A DNA stretch of 64,000 nt from Persicaria tinctoria. Taxonomy: Eukaryota; Streptophyta; Magnoliopsida; Caryophyllales; Polygonaceae. Both the position numbers and the translations under genes were made by a program. The notes beneath the pieces are model-generated. The model was not told where the DNA came from and ran no database searches. It saw only the letters and a program-made list of their open reading frames with translations. This document shows positions 1-11,039 of this stretch, one piece after another. Positions within the stretch are counted from its first letter, which is position 1. Every line of letters begins with the position of its first letter. The stretch lies in NCBI GenBank assembly GCA_037127255.1, contig JBANSL010000017.1, forward strand, positions 45,579,745-45,643,744, written 5' to 3'.

Positions 1-1278
1 ACCGATCACCTCACATGGCCACCGTCGGGCTCAACCCAGCCCCAGAAGTGGGTGGACTAATCGCTCTTCATCATCAAGAAAGACATCAAATAACAAAAGA
101 AACTAACTTGCATTGAATTAAATAAAGAAAGCTTACAACCAACAAGACAAATCCGCTTTCGCCTTTCTACCTTGCTTGCCACAAACTTTCTCTCTCTACT
201 CCTACTTACTTGAATGGAATTGTGTCTGAAACTGAATTAAAAACTAGCCCCTAAGGCTTTATTTGTAGCATTCTATTCCTTGCTAATCAAGGATAGAAAT
301 ATCTATCTTTATCTAAATCTACATCTAAAGGCTTAAAAGATAAATAAAAGAAATTTAGGAATTAAATCAAAAAAGAGAAATTCTATCTAAAGAGAAAAAT
401 CTTCCATGTGTTGATAGGTGTAGATAGATGTTGATAGATCTTGGATATCTCGGACTCCTTCGGCCCCAAGGAAAGCCAAACCGCGTCGGACAGCAAACCG
501 CGTAACGCGCTCCCGGACACGGCTCGTCGATCTCAACCAAGGCTCGTCGATCTCGAGTAGGACTGGCGTCGACTTGGGCTGGCTGGCTTGGTCGGGTTGC
601 TCTGCTCGACAAGGCTAGAACTGGTGCTCCTTGGCTCCTCGATCTCGACTAGCTGTACTCGAGATCAAGTAGAGTTGGCTCGGCTTCTCCGTCTTTGGCT
701 TCTCGGCTTGTCTCAACTTGTCGACTCCGGACATGGTGTCTAGGCGTGGTCGATCTCGACAAGAGTTACTCGAGATCGAGTTGGGTTCCGGGATCGGGTT
801 GTCTCTGATTCAGTGTCCTCGATCAGCTCTGCTCGACCAATTGTCCTCGGACAGCCTTTGTCGAGATCAAGTAAGTGTACTCGAGATCGAGTAAAGTTCT
901 CTCAGCTTTCTGCTCTATTCTTGAAACGCACTTTCCTGAGTCCTCGTTCGTCGGATTGACGCATATGACCATGCGTTGGAAAGCTCTTTCCGAGGGCTAC
1001 AACTCTCATGAAGACATCAAAGCTTGATTCAGAACGAAGAATGGTGAAAAATGACGTTTTCTCCAGATACACCATTTTTAGCCTCTCCATGAGTTTCCTT
1101 TAAGCTTCAAAGTGCGTCCGATTTCTGTGAAATATAACCAAAACTTGTGTAGACCTCCATATATTGCAAATAAGTGTAAACGATACAGATTCTGTATTAT
1201 GCTATCCCAAATGCATGCAATGTATGCAGAAATCGATATAAAAGTAAGTGTAAAACATGGCAAATTAGGCTCACAACA
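1..1278 (-). repeat. A-type Athila LTR fragment, cut by the window edge
   Basis: Read on the minus strand, an LTR begins at 1278 with TGTTGTGAGC, the same start as the complete family-A LTRs, and runs leftward off the window. It matches the LTR piece at 47979-49583 closely (the accaccgtcgggctc stretch near position 20, the tctatcaacatctatctac stretch near 420). It carries the palindromic tag cluster (ctcgagatcgag type) at about 530-900. Positions 915-1110 hold a module also found in the family-C LTRs (cctgagtcctcgttc, then gttggaaagctcttt). Non-coding: ORFs here come from LTR sequence. Confidence 0.8.
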
Positions 1279-1424
1279 TCAGTTAACATTAAAAACCATT
1301 AAAAAAAATTAAAAAAAAACCTACATTAAAGGAGAAGCTGCCACATGTCGTAGGCGACTTCTCCTTTAGTATTATAATATAGATTAGATATTAGATATTA
1401 GATATTAGATATTAGATATAGATG
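1279..1424. repeat. Inverted repeat and TTAGATA microsatellite
   Basis: A poly-A-rich stretch is followed by two perfect 10-bp inverted arms, aaaggagaag at 1328-1337 and cttctccttt at 1358-1367, around a 20-nt loop. A short run of about five ttagata units follows at 1381-1420. It may be the end of a small non-autonomous element, but no target duplication could be assigned. Confidence 0.5.
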
Positions 1425-2392
1425 TCAAGAATGAGAAAGGGAAGCAATTGGTGCAATTTGAGAGTGATGCAAGTCAAGAGGAGGCAACGAGAAGTGTCCA
1501 TAAGTTGAGCTCCCACTTCTTATCTCTTGCATCGTTAGCAGCGTCGCCATCGTGTTCCTGAATATGGCTTCTCCCACCGCCGTCCCCTCCTCCGATGTCT
1601 CTTCTGTTAATGTGCCTTGAACGATTGTTGACCGGCGACGTATCGGGGGGTCCTGGATGCAGAGCCCCCCCGGCGGTGGTCTCGCTGGTGGTCTCGCTGG
1701 CGGCGGTGGTCTCGCATACCGCCTTTACGACATGCGATGTTTATTGTAAACGGGCCTATCGTCTGTCTATTTTGGGCTTTCAGTCCATTGTCTGTTTAGG
1801 GTTCCATGAGTCTCTTCATATACTTATGGAACACCGACCCCTTTGTAACCTCAATCTGTTTTGCTTCCTCTAATAAGAAAACTGGTTCTCTGCCCGTGGA
1901 CGTAGGCAACACACCGTTGCTGAACCACGTAAATCTCTGTGTTGTTCTTCACTTTATCATTCTCATTATAACAACTTCTATCATCCTAAATTCTCCATCC
2001 TCCTCCGCCACCACCATTACCCCCGGAATCGGAACCACCACTTCCAGCGTGGCCTCGCATTCTCAGATCAGCTTTGATATAAGGTCCGTAGTGAAAAACG
2101 GTTGCTCCAAGATTGTTTGGATGAACACCATGCGTAGAAACCCGCCTGACCGCTTGTCATACTTCTTCATGATCTTTCCTAACCCTTCACAGATATACAA
2201 ATAAGGAATGCACATTAAGCTAAGGTTCTGCTTGTTTGGCATACGAAATCCGGCTCCTCGACGGTCCCAAACCCCGACAAAGAGATGAATATATCCGATG
2301 AGCTTCTTTAAGTGCTTGTAGGACAAGAACTTGTCACGCCACCCGGGCAACATCTCCTCCACTTGCTGCTTAAGTCTCTTACCAAACTTCAT
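1425..2392 (-). pseudogene. SPX-domain protein pseudogene (phosphate-sensing SPX family)
   Basis: SPX proteins bind inositol pyrophosphates and hold back PHR transcription factors in plant phosphate signalling. The start at 2392 gives the family N-terminus MKFGKRLKQQVEEMLPGWRD with the FLSYKHLKKL helix. After about 100 nt of non-homologous sequence comes the end of the SPX domain (KIMKKYDKRSGGFLR, then LEQPFFTTDLISKL). The exon between these, normally about 100 residues, is missing. After LISKLI a TGA replaces the expected Arg codon of RECEATLE, consistent with CGA to TGA. The conserved C-terminal part reappears at about 1640-1428 ([20 protein letters not shown], then [12 protein letters not shown]) and ends at a stop at 1425. 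A repeat-like segment at about 1745-1990 separates the halves. No full SPX protein can be made. Confidence 0.8.
1745..1990. other. Repeat-like insertion splitting the SPX pseudogene
   Basis: This segment lies between two parts of the SPX reading frame and has no SPX similarity. On the minus strand it contains gatttacgtggttcagcaac followed by ttgcctacgtccacggg. I recall this kind of sequence as dispersed plant repeats, but I cannot name a family. I could not resolve a target duplication, so both boundaries are approximate. Confidence 0.4.
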
Positions 2393-2872
2393 ATATATGG
2401 TCGGTCGGGCAATGATCGAGTTAATTGCTACTTAATTATTATACACGTACTACTTAATTGAATGATATCGATCAAGTGAAACTGAGGTTCAGATCAATTT
2501 CAGTGAGGGGGAGGAGATAGATATCGATCGAACGTGTGTAAATTATATAATTTATCATATGAATTGATTGATCAAGACATATGAGGCTAGGGGTGGGTGT
2601 GTGGTTAAAGTGAAAATGTCTCTTAAATGAAAATGGGGCCAATTAATGAATAAGCTGGCGCGGGTTTAAAAAAATAAAACGAATAGGTGATGGTCCAGCC
2701 CAAAAAAACGCTACTATGCCTCCATCTTCTCCAGACTCTCCCTACCCGTCCTCTCTCTTCTTCTTCTGCCTTCAGCCATGGCTCCAAATCTTTCTTATGA
2801 ACTCAAATAAGTCCATTTGGCATGCATATTCAAAGAGTTTTGAAGCCCTAAATCTTTCTTATGAACTTGAAT

Positions 2873-3043
2873 ATGGATCTAAAGATCTGCGATTTCGGGC
2901 TCGTGTGCACCAACTACTCTTCTGGCCAATCGATGACGGAGTACATGACTACTCGGTGGTGCCATGCCCCAGAGATCCCACTCAACGCCGAGTGCCGATG
3001 AGTATGGAAGCGAGGTCGACATCGAGTTAGTTGGTTGCATCTT
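2873..3043 (+). pseudogene. MAP kinase gene fragment (TEY activation loop)
   Basis: The frame from the ATG at 2873 reads [17 protein letters not shown], then [20 protein letters not shown]. These are the kinase DFG motif, the MAPK activation-loop T-E-Y and the APE motif, in the order and spacing of plant MAP kinases. A one-base shift at about 2995 then gives [16 protein letters not shown], matching kinase subdomain IX, where an I/V-W-S-VGCIF arrangement is usual. The expected Trp-Ser is now Glu-Leu. No catalytic HRD loop or N-lobe is visible upstream. It is a short, frameshifted processed or captured fragment and cannot be active. Which MAPK group it came from is uncertain. Confidence 0.75.
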
Positions 3044-4770
3044 CGTCCTCTTCGTTTTGTTCCTCTGTTGTATCTTCGTCGTTGTCCGAATTGCTTCTTC
3101 AAGCTTCTTGTTGATTGCCAGGAGCTTTGATTCCGAGGAAGTAAGTGAAATTTCTTCTTTCAATTTTAGAATATTTGGACATGATCTAGCCAATTTTATC
3201 TATTTTTCTACTAGAGCTAATTGAGATGAGCATATGGATGGGGCAATTATTGATTCGGTTGTTTCATGTATGTGGAGTCCCAAATATAGTGTACTGGATC
3301 CAAATTAGGTCAATTGCATACTTTTAGATAAAGTATAAGAAAGCTAGAAATCATCTGTCATTTGATTATACTCTCTAGATGAATAAATTCGGTTGTTTCA
3401 TGTCTGTACAATAAATTTGGAAATGTAGTAACAAGATGCATAAATGTGCAATTTGAAAGTTCTGTTATTTGATTGTACTCTCTACATTTTATTTCTGATA
3501 AGTGGTAGTGTAGGTTCTGGAATCAAGCATTGAATTCTCTGGTTTCTTTAGCAGTGATCCTTTTTCATAAATGGTTGTTGTATAGTTCAGTGTTCACTTT
3601 GCTTGCTATGATTTGGGCATTTTGTGGTCAACTGTATGAAGGAGTTGAGAACTAAAACATTGTGTCTTTAATAGAAGTTTGAGAATGTGAGAGACATGTG
3701 GTTTAGAGAGGAATGGATTCGAATAATTTGCAGTGCCAGTCATTTGAGATTTTATTGAGGATAATGGGTTGTATTTTTTTTGGAGGACCATGCTGCACTT
3801 CATTTTTCAATTTATTTTTTTCAAACAAAAAGAGTAGGAAAATAAAACCAGTTAGTCATGAATTGTTGAGAGAGATGTATAAGCTAATGATCACTTGTTA
3901 TCCTATACATTTGAGAGCTTATAGGTTTCACCCTTGCTGACCTTTTTATCTGGATACTTGCCTGATTGTTCTCTTCTTCCCTTTTTCATACCAACAAACG
4001 TCTCTGACAGAATATGCCTCCATGGACTCTGTGCTTATTTTAGAATTTAAATGTGCAATTTTAGTTTGAAAAAGTGCAAATGTAAAACTAAAAAGTGCAT
4101 TTTTAGAACTCAAATGTTAGCTTCTCCATATTTGGTTTGGTTGTTACTTGAATTAAGATCCATAAGCTCAATTAGGAATGAACGGCTAAACAATTGTTGT
4201 TTAAGAGGTTGGTGGTTAGACTCCACCCGGATCTATATATTCTTTCAATGTCCAAACTTTAGATCTATTGTTATTTGTGCACCTAATCATTTTATTTATG
4301 AACTTTTTTTTATCTTATTTATGCACTTCAATTATAGAAGCTCAAATACAAGGTTTTGACGAAATTTACTTAGCCTTTTTAGTCTCAATAACTCATGTTA
4401 TTAGATTTGATTGCACATTTCGCTTATTTATGTTGTTGTGCAGACTCCAACAACACTCGCAGTTGCAAGATCATGTGTAGGGTACCATAGATGCATCACT
4501 TTGGATGTATATTCTGTTTTAGGCTGATTTTTCTTATGCTTTACACTAAGCTTATGTAATTTATAAGTAATATGCCTTAGTTCTTATTTCTGTTTGTTTC
4601 ATTTATAAGTCATATATCCTTAGTTGTTATGCAGTATATAAGTCTCATCATTTTTCTTATATCTTTCCCTGAAATCTGATCCACAATGTGTTTTATTTTA
4701 TTGATTATGCGTGTTTCGATGTTGTTAGCTTTTAGGACTGTTTGAGCTTTGCAAAGGCATTACTTCAATT
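3044..4770. other. AT-rich non-coding sequence
   Basis: No supported gene. The sequence is T-rich with many short ORFs lacking recognisable motifs. A gtaagt at 3139 could be a donor site for a transcript running through the MAPK fragment, but no partner exon was recognised. Confidence 0.5.
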
Positions 4771-4773
4771 GCA

Positions 4774-5052
4774 GTGGCATCTGAATGCATACTCAAGTTG
4801 TATGAAGACGGAGAAATCACAATAGTAAACAAGAGCAAACCACAACATCTTTCGCAGTTCTCGACCCACTTTACAAGTTCCACCGATCAGCCAATATCCT
4901 GCAACTTTGCAACCTTTGTACCCCTGGCTGAAGATTCTTCTCTTGCAGTTCGTGCTTTAACTGTGCTACTAGTCATTTCATTGTTGTTTGCAAATGCTTT
5001 TATTTTGAAAATGCTTTTATTTTTGGAAATGCTTTTATTTTTGGCAAAATAA
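4774..5052 (+). pseudogene. Exon-like fragment of an unidentified gene
   Basis: A ttgcag acceptor-like site at about 4767-4772 leads into a frame reading ECILKLYEDGEITIVN, then STHFTSSTDQPISCNFATFV. Its composition is more protein-like than its surroundings. From about 4960 the frame becomes a repeat of an L/F-rich unit from imitation duplications (atgcttttattttggaaa), which is not convincing coding sequence. I do not recognise the family. It may be one exon of a decayed host gene. Confidence 0.25.
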
Positions 5053-5522
5053 AATTTCTCAGTTCTATGCATTTTTGCCTTTATTTTTAGTTCACCTGAA
5101 GTATACTAAAACTTCTCAGTTCTATCAAACTTAACATCTGTGCATTAACAGTTCTATCAAACTTAACATCTGTGCATTAAATACAGTGTGCAGAGTGGAT
5201 TAAGTATGTGGGTGTGTTTGGGAACATGGAAGCTAAAGCAAGTCAAGTTTATGATTCGGTAAGTTCAATATATTTTCAGCCGATTACACAAATCAAGTTT
5301 ATGATACTAAAATCTAATTTGGTTCTCCCTAAATTGAAAATCTAATTTGTGCACTTTATAATATTAGTCTTGCACTTTTTTATCTAATTTTTGCACTTTA
5401 TAATATTAGTCTTGCACTTTTATTTTTTAATTTCTAATCTTCTGATTAGGAATGTTGTGCTTGCCTGAAATCTTGCTTAAAATTTGAAAGAATGAGGAAT
5501 TAAACTCATTTTCATATGAATT

Positions 5523-5765
5523 ATTCATACACTTCATCATTTTATTCTTGCACTTTATAATCTTATTCATGCATTTCATCATTTTATTCTTGCACTTCAT
5601 CGTTTTATTCTTGCACTTCATAACCTTTTTCATGCCCTTCATATTATTATTCTTACACATCATCATTTTATTCTTGCACTTTATCATTTTATTTATGCAC
5701 TTTATAATCTTATTTATGCACTTTATCATTTTATTTTTGCACGTTATAATCTTATTCATGAACAA
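5523..5765 (+). repeat. Minisatellite of about 20-22 bp units
   Basis: About ten degenerate tandem copies of a unit near cattttattcttgcacttcat. Neighbouring looser copies at 5340-5425 include cttgcactttataatatt. The array leaves both strands open in places, producing artificial ORFs rich in the unit's translation on each strand. Confidence 0.85.
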
Positions 5766-5790
5766 GAACAAAAACAAGACAATAATAAAT

Positions 5791-5860
5791 AGCCTATGCG
5801 GGATTTGAACCCGCATCTTTGTGCATGGCACATCGCTCTACCATTTTGAGCTAATAGGCT
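5791..5860 (-). tRNA. tRNA-like sequence, short anticodon arm (relic, probably organelle-derived)
   Basis: On the minus strand, 70 nt fold with a perfect 7-bp acceptor stem (agcctat with ataggct), a D-arm (gctc with gagc around aaaatggta) and a perfect 5-bp T-arm (gcggg ttcaaat cccgc). The anticodon region is short. The best pairing is tgtgc/gcaca around only cat, so about four loop bases seem lost and the identity cannot be read safely; Met(CAU) is only one possibility. Five T residues about 16 nt beyond the 3' end could terminate Pol III. The bacterial-like TTCAAAT loop suggests plastid or mitochondrial origin. This is inference. Confidence 0.55.
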
Positions 5861-5999
5861 TTAAATCACGTCACTTTTTATACGCTTAGTAATTTTAACA
5901 AAAAAAAGTCCTATTGCAGTTGGTTAAAAGCACACACCTTAACTACCTGTCATTACCTATCTAAGGCCTCCAGTTGTATAATCCGGAGAGATTAAAGGT

Positions 6000-7005
6000 A
6001 TATGTAATGAACCAAAAGTATGGATATCCGAATATGCCTCCATAAATCCAATTAGAGGATTTATAAGGTTCGGATGATCCGGTTATTCGGGGAACGTTAT
6101 AAAAGAGTTTTGAATTCTTCCGTGAGCTTTAGATCTTACGACTGAGTACGAGTTATTTAGTTAATTTATTTGTTTTTAGCGGAATCGATGGTTTTTGAAA
6201 GTGGGGACTTCGAACCCCTAGAAATGTGTGCGCCCGTTGGAGGCGTTCACCTGTCCTAGGTACTATCATGTAAATGATTTTCAAGTCGGAAATATAAAGT
6301 GCGGAAATAATGTACACCAAAGTCGCCGCGGCATAGCCGGGTCAAAACCAAATCAAAGTAAGCGAGAAAGTAAAGAGTGCGTAAGTCATTCCTCACTCGC
6401 TCTAATCGTCCCAAAGGGTTTGTCCCGACAACCATCCACATAAGTAAGTCATATCGGGTAAGGGGTACCTGAATCTAAAAAAAAGAAATAAATCGGGGTT
6501 AATCATCGGAAATATGCACACTCAATGCCATATAAAGAGGCATACTTAAACTACATGAATGTTAAAATGTAACACATAAGCAAGTGAATAGATATATATA
6601 AATGCGAAATAAACACACAAGGACCCATATCATCATCGTAATCATCATCATCATCACCATCATATCATAATATCTTCTCAAACGTACTCATCCTTCTCAA
6701 ACATACTCATTCTTCCTCGTCATAAGTATTTCATCATTTCATTCTTGTTCCAACTAGTATAAGTCATCTATTCAGATTTTGACGGCCGTCCTACCATAGA
6801 CATATAGCATACATATTAATTGTTGGATTTACTAAGTTCATCCTACGTCATATTACCGGTTTATATTCCTAAACATGTTACTAGGTCGCATGATGCATGA
6901 AGACTCTCGATAAGACAAAGAGTATCACATAAATCCATCATGAGCAAGTCCAGGGGACTTACTTGGAGTCCGGAGAATAAGCAAGCAATAAAATGCGCAA
7001 CCAAG
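6000..7005. repeat. Decayed LTR-like repeat related to family E
   Basis: Several stretches match the family-E LTR at 54571-55403 and 63755-64000 in order. Examples are ctatcatgtaaatg near 6262 with atagtcatgtaaatag near 54775, gcatagccgggtcaaaac near 6331 with cagagccgggttaaaac near 54823, and the aggggacttac/gaataagc block near 6955 with the end of the window. Boundaries are unclear and no protein domain is present. Confidence 0.4.
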
Positions 7006-8480
7006 GATCCAATCAACAAGAGCCTAGTAATTTCATTAAGCTTTCATTAGGTGGTATTCTAATGCATTGTACCCAATCTAATAATCAACATACATCCACA
7101 TGAGGCTCATGATTCTATAGATTATGCACTTCTGTTAAGTGATCCGGACTTAACTAGTTATAATCTATATCGTATTATCACATAATCGATTTTCTTCTTA
7201 TCGGATCATAAGCCAAGTTATGGGTATATTTTATTTCTGTATTTTATATGCTCTATGTTTCGGTTATGCCATCATATATTTAACCATATTCTTAGCATTC
7301 CCTTAACCAAGTTTTTTAATCGAGTCATTATAAACACTGGTTACTAAAATTATAATAACTCTTGATCCAACCGTTGGATCGCCCTAATGTTTAAAGGGCA
7401 GTTCGATGACATTACCATGAACATCATATTAAGATTGCAGCCGAATCAAACCGTTGGATTGGAAATAAATTTGAAATTACAGAGGCACCTATATCCATTT
7501 TGTTTTATGACGTTTGCTACAAAACGCAACCAAAAACACATAGAGGATCCACTTCCTTAGCCCTTTCCAAGAACACAAGATCTATTCCTAGAGAGGGGGA
7601 GGCGGATGAGGGATTACATTTGATGAATCCCACACAAACGACTCAAGAACACCCTCGGGAGTCCTTCGAAGCACCTTCCAAACACCTTGCCATTTTGTCA
7701 CCAAAAATCCCAAAAATTGATTTAGATTCTTACTCAAAGATGAAGAAAAGGAGTTATAACATATGTTGGAACTCGGTTTTTGAAGAAGGGAAGGGTTCTT
7801 ACCAAGAAATCAAGTCAAACTCTCAAGGCCCTTCAAAAATAGTTTTCTGCAGCTCCAAAGATGGAAGATTTTGGCTGGGAAAACAACCTTGGAATATTGT
7901 GTTTGAGATATGTAGAGAAATCTGGGTTCAAGACGGATCCATGGCCATTAATATTTCTCAATTTGGATGAGTATGGAGGGAGTTATGCTATTTCTTGTGA
8001 AGGTTGTCCAAAATGGACCTAAAATGGAGCAAGGCTCTCCTTCTTTCTCTCTCTCTCTCTCTCCTCTCAAGTGACGGTGGAGATTCTTTGGATGAGCTTC
8101 TCATGAGTCTTAGCTCAGACTCATAAATGGAGGGAGTACGTTTGGCTTGAGTCAAAGTATGGGAGGTGATGGGATGAAGAGATGGGAGTGGTTGAATGTC
8201 TACATTCACAAGTAAGCCACAAGTCAAGGGTTGGTGGCTCAATGTTGGGCAATTTGGGTGGATGGGGCGGCTGGCCTATTAGCACAATGTAAAACCCGAG
8301 CTCGCGACGCGTTAAAATATGTTAAGTTCATAAAAGACGAGAAAATGTGGCTCGGGAATGTATTTCTATCATTAAATCCATGTAAAGCCATCCATAAAAA
8401 TTTTAAATTTTCCGGGTTTTCATAATCACAAGGGAGGATAATATTCGGATTATTCGACGGATATTTTATAAATATTAATT
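7006..8480. other. Unassigned repeat-like DNA, possibly LTR
   Basis: The 156-codon ORF at 7500-7970 has no recognisable domain and looks like chance. Read on the minus strand the same stretch resembles non-coding LTR leader text. A short CT-rich tract lies at 8040-8063. At 8288 the sequence tgtaaaacccgagctcgcg could be an LTR start, but no matching end was found. Confidence 0.3.
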
Positions 8481-9479
8481 AAATTCCGATCTTTACAGTA
8501 TAACTATGTTGCATATCACTATGGAAAAGCTATCAAAATATGCTGCATATATTGAGAAATGATAAGAACCACCAGAAGCAATGATTTTGCTCCTAGGATT
8601 TAGAAATCTGAAATGCAAGTACCTCATAATTTAGTCGATTTGTGAGGAATTCTCATAATCTAATTCATATTCAGTGTCAAGTATGAATTACAAGATTTCA
8701 ATGAAAAACAAATAACTACCTTCTAATTAATAATAATAATAAAAAAGACAAATCAAAAGTAATAATAGAAGATAATATGGTTATAGTGGGGGAAGTGCCT
8801 AAAAAATAGGAATTGGGGAATATGGGAAGTTAAAAGAAACAAACTAAAAATTGTAAGATAAAGGTAATAATTAAAATTTACAAACTAGAAACTTGGAAAT
8901 ATATCATATATGATGTGGGTTAACTGCACATTCGTAAGAATCACAACTAGAGCGTTACAATATAAACTTACTAGAATTTCCCGGTTGTAGCTATCACTTG
9001 CAATACACACCCAATTTCTTCAACTGAAAACGTAGGCTTAGCTTCTGAGCGCCTAAATGTTTCAATGCAATTTAATCTATCAGACAGTACACCTGCAAAC
9101 AGTATATAAGTTTTATGTTTAAAACAACTTAAAGACAAAAGCAAAGCCTTTCACATAATAAACATGACCATTGAAAAATTGCAGCATTAAGCAACATTCC
9201 AATAAATGTATTAATAGAATTTGTAGGAATCAATAACAAGCATCGATGTAACTCTTTTAGCATGATCAAGAAATAGCAATGATTTGCTCTTTGAAGATGA
9301 AGAAATCCCTCTAAAAATGAAAATGATAACTAAATAAGTTTGTCATTTCAACAACAGTAATATGAGCCTTATCATTAACATTTTTTGTACGCATCACATT
9401 TTCTGCATTTATTTGATTTTAATGTTTAAGGGAAAAGTGGCGATTTTACTGTGATGGATGGATGAACACATGATTATTT
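8481..9479. other. AT-rich sequence without supported genes
   Basis: I see no ORF, tRNA or repeat boundary here that I can support. Composition is AT-rich with scattered short homopolymers. Confidence 0.4.
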
Positions 9480-10060
9480 CCCCTGGGGTTCAGTTGGGAG
9501 TCATCACTCTAACTATGTTAGGGTCATTTCCTTGAGCTGGCACTTCATTGGGGTCAAGCTGAACATCAACAGTCAATTCATACACATCCTCGATATCATT
9601 CTGCACATCGGCGCTCTGTTGATGCACATCTTCGGTGTCATGATGCACATCTGCACTATGTTCTTCGATGTCATTCTACAAGTGCGGTATCTCCAGGCCT
9701 AAAGCAACAGATAATTGCACAAATAGAAGTTGTAAATGTTCAAACTCTATAAAATAGCATCTTCCTTGCTAGAAAGTTCAATATCGACAACTAAACGCAA
9801 AAAAATAACAATAAGAAAGAAAAATGAGTACAACATACAATAAGAAGTGAGCTTTATATGAAGAACAATTGCAAGGATTAAAATGGAAACACCAGATCGC
9901 TCCTACACTTACTTGTTGCTCAATATTAATGAGCCCCGCATCAATCTCTGTAACAATTCTTCATGCACTTTCTTTTCTTTATTTTAAGCAAGACCCTCTC
10001 CTTTTTCTTTCACGAATCAAGTCTTTCACAACTTGCTTTTATGCTTCAATAATAGCTTCA
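9480..10060 (-). pseudogene. Possible decayed gene with acidic repeats, unidentified
   Basis: On the minus strand a splice-acceptor-like tttcag at about 10062 starts a frame LEAIIEA, then KQVVKDLIRERKRRGSCL, interrupted by three stops, ending at a CAA|GTAAGT donor-like site near 9912. Farther on, 9700-9500 reads an acidic, internally repeated frame (HSADVHHDTEDVHQQSADVQ, then NDIEDVYELTVDVQ). Exon-like boundaries and biased composition suggest a dead gene, but I do not recognise the protein. Confidence 0.25.
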
Positions 10061-10149
10061 AGCTGAAATAAAATCAACTTAGTCCAAATAGATATCTCAG
10101 GTGTGAGGAGTTCAAAATTTGGCAACCCTCTCTAAATGCGAGTTCACTC

Positions 10150-11027
10150 TTCATCTAACTCTCATTATTATTACCCCTAGGGTTTTGCATGACTCTATTT
10201 AGGTTATTTTCAGTATATTGTGTCGGGTGTCCATAAAGAGAGAGAGAGAGAGAGAGAGCATAACAGTGAGAAAGATGATCATTACTTTGGCTATGAGTCG
10301 CTAAACTCATAGCTTCACATGTGATTCGAAGCCATGGTTGGATGAATTGCGAAGATTTGATTTCAATTAGTTATTTATGAGTTTATTTATTATCTTGTTC
10401 TTATTAATATATATTTGTGTTCCATTCTATGCTTGATCACCATGTTAGGAATTGCATATATGGTTTGAATCCGTTGTTGATTTCTCTATAGCAAACAAAT
10501 TCATTGATCCAATGATGTTTATATTGCCTTTGTAGTGCATGATAACAACTGATTTATGTCGAGTAGATGTTTTTAGGGTTAATTGAGTTGTTCCTTTTTA
10601 ATTCCTAATTGCATGGAATTGATGTCCCAATTGGTCTTAAGTACTCGATTCGTTAATGCTATTCTTTACTGATGCCACATTGAATAAATGATTGTATCTT
10701 TGCGGAACAATCTACCTTATAATTACTATTGAAATCAACCCAAGGATCATGGACCCTAAACATTGTCAAGAATTACAGGTGAAGCGTTTCTCTATCTTAT
10801 TATCACTACTTTGCAATCATTACTCTATTTAGTTTATCTTGCTATTTCATTAGTTTGTTACAATGTATTTGCTATTATCTTAAGAAATCATCAATAGAAA
10901 TATACACGAATAGTCTTCTATGCGGGATCGACTCCTTACTTGTCTATTGTGCTAATCTTTTGTTTAAGCATTGAGTTAGGATATTTACTTTTGGAGGAAC
11001 TGAGCGCCAACGACAATTATACATCAT
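10150..11027 (+). repeat. Diverged family-B-like LTR, 5'-truncated
   Basis: Order and wording follow the family-B LTR: a GA microsatellite at about 10237-10258, gctatgagtcgctaaactcatag, a ccatgttaggaattgcat stretch, cccaattggtcttaagtac, and the terminal block ending gccaacgacaattatacatca. Divergence is much higher than between the other B LTRs in the window. It abuts the truncated 3' end of the LINE at 11028. Confidence 0.6.
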
Positions 11028-11039
11028 CAGTTCAGACGT

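Noticed and set aside
2400..2700. SPX promoter with a PHR-binding (GNATATNC) site
   Set aside because: I looked for the motif upstream of the SPX start and found no convincing match; the gene is a pseudogene anyway.
7500..7970. 156-codon plus-strand ORF
   Set aside because: No domain, no context, and the reverse reading resembles LTR leader text; probably chance.
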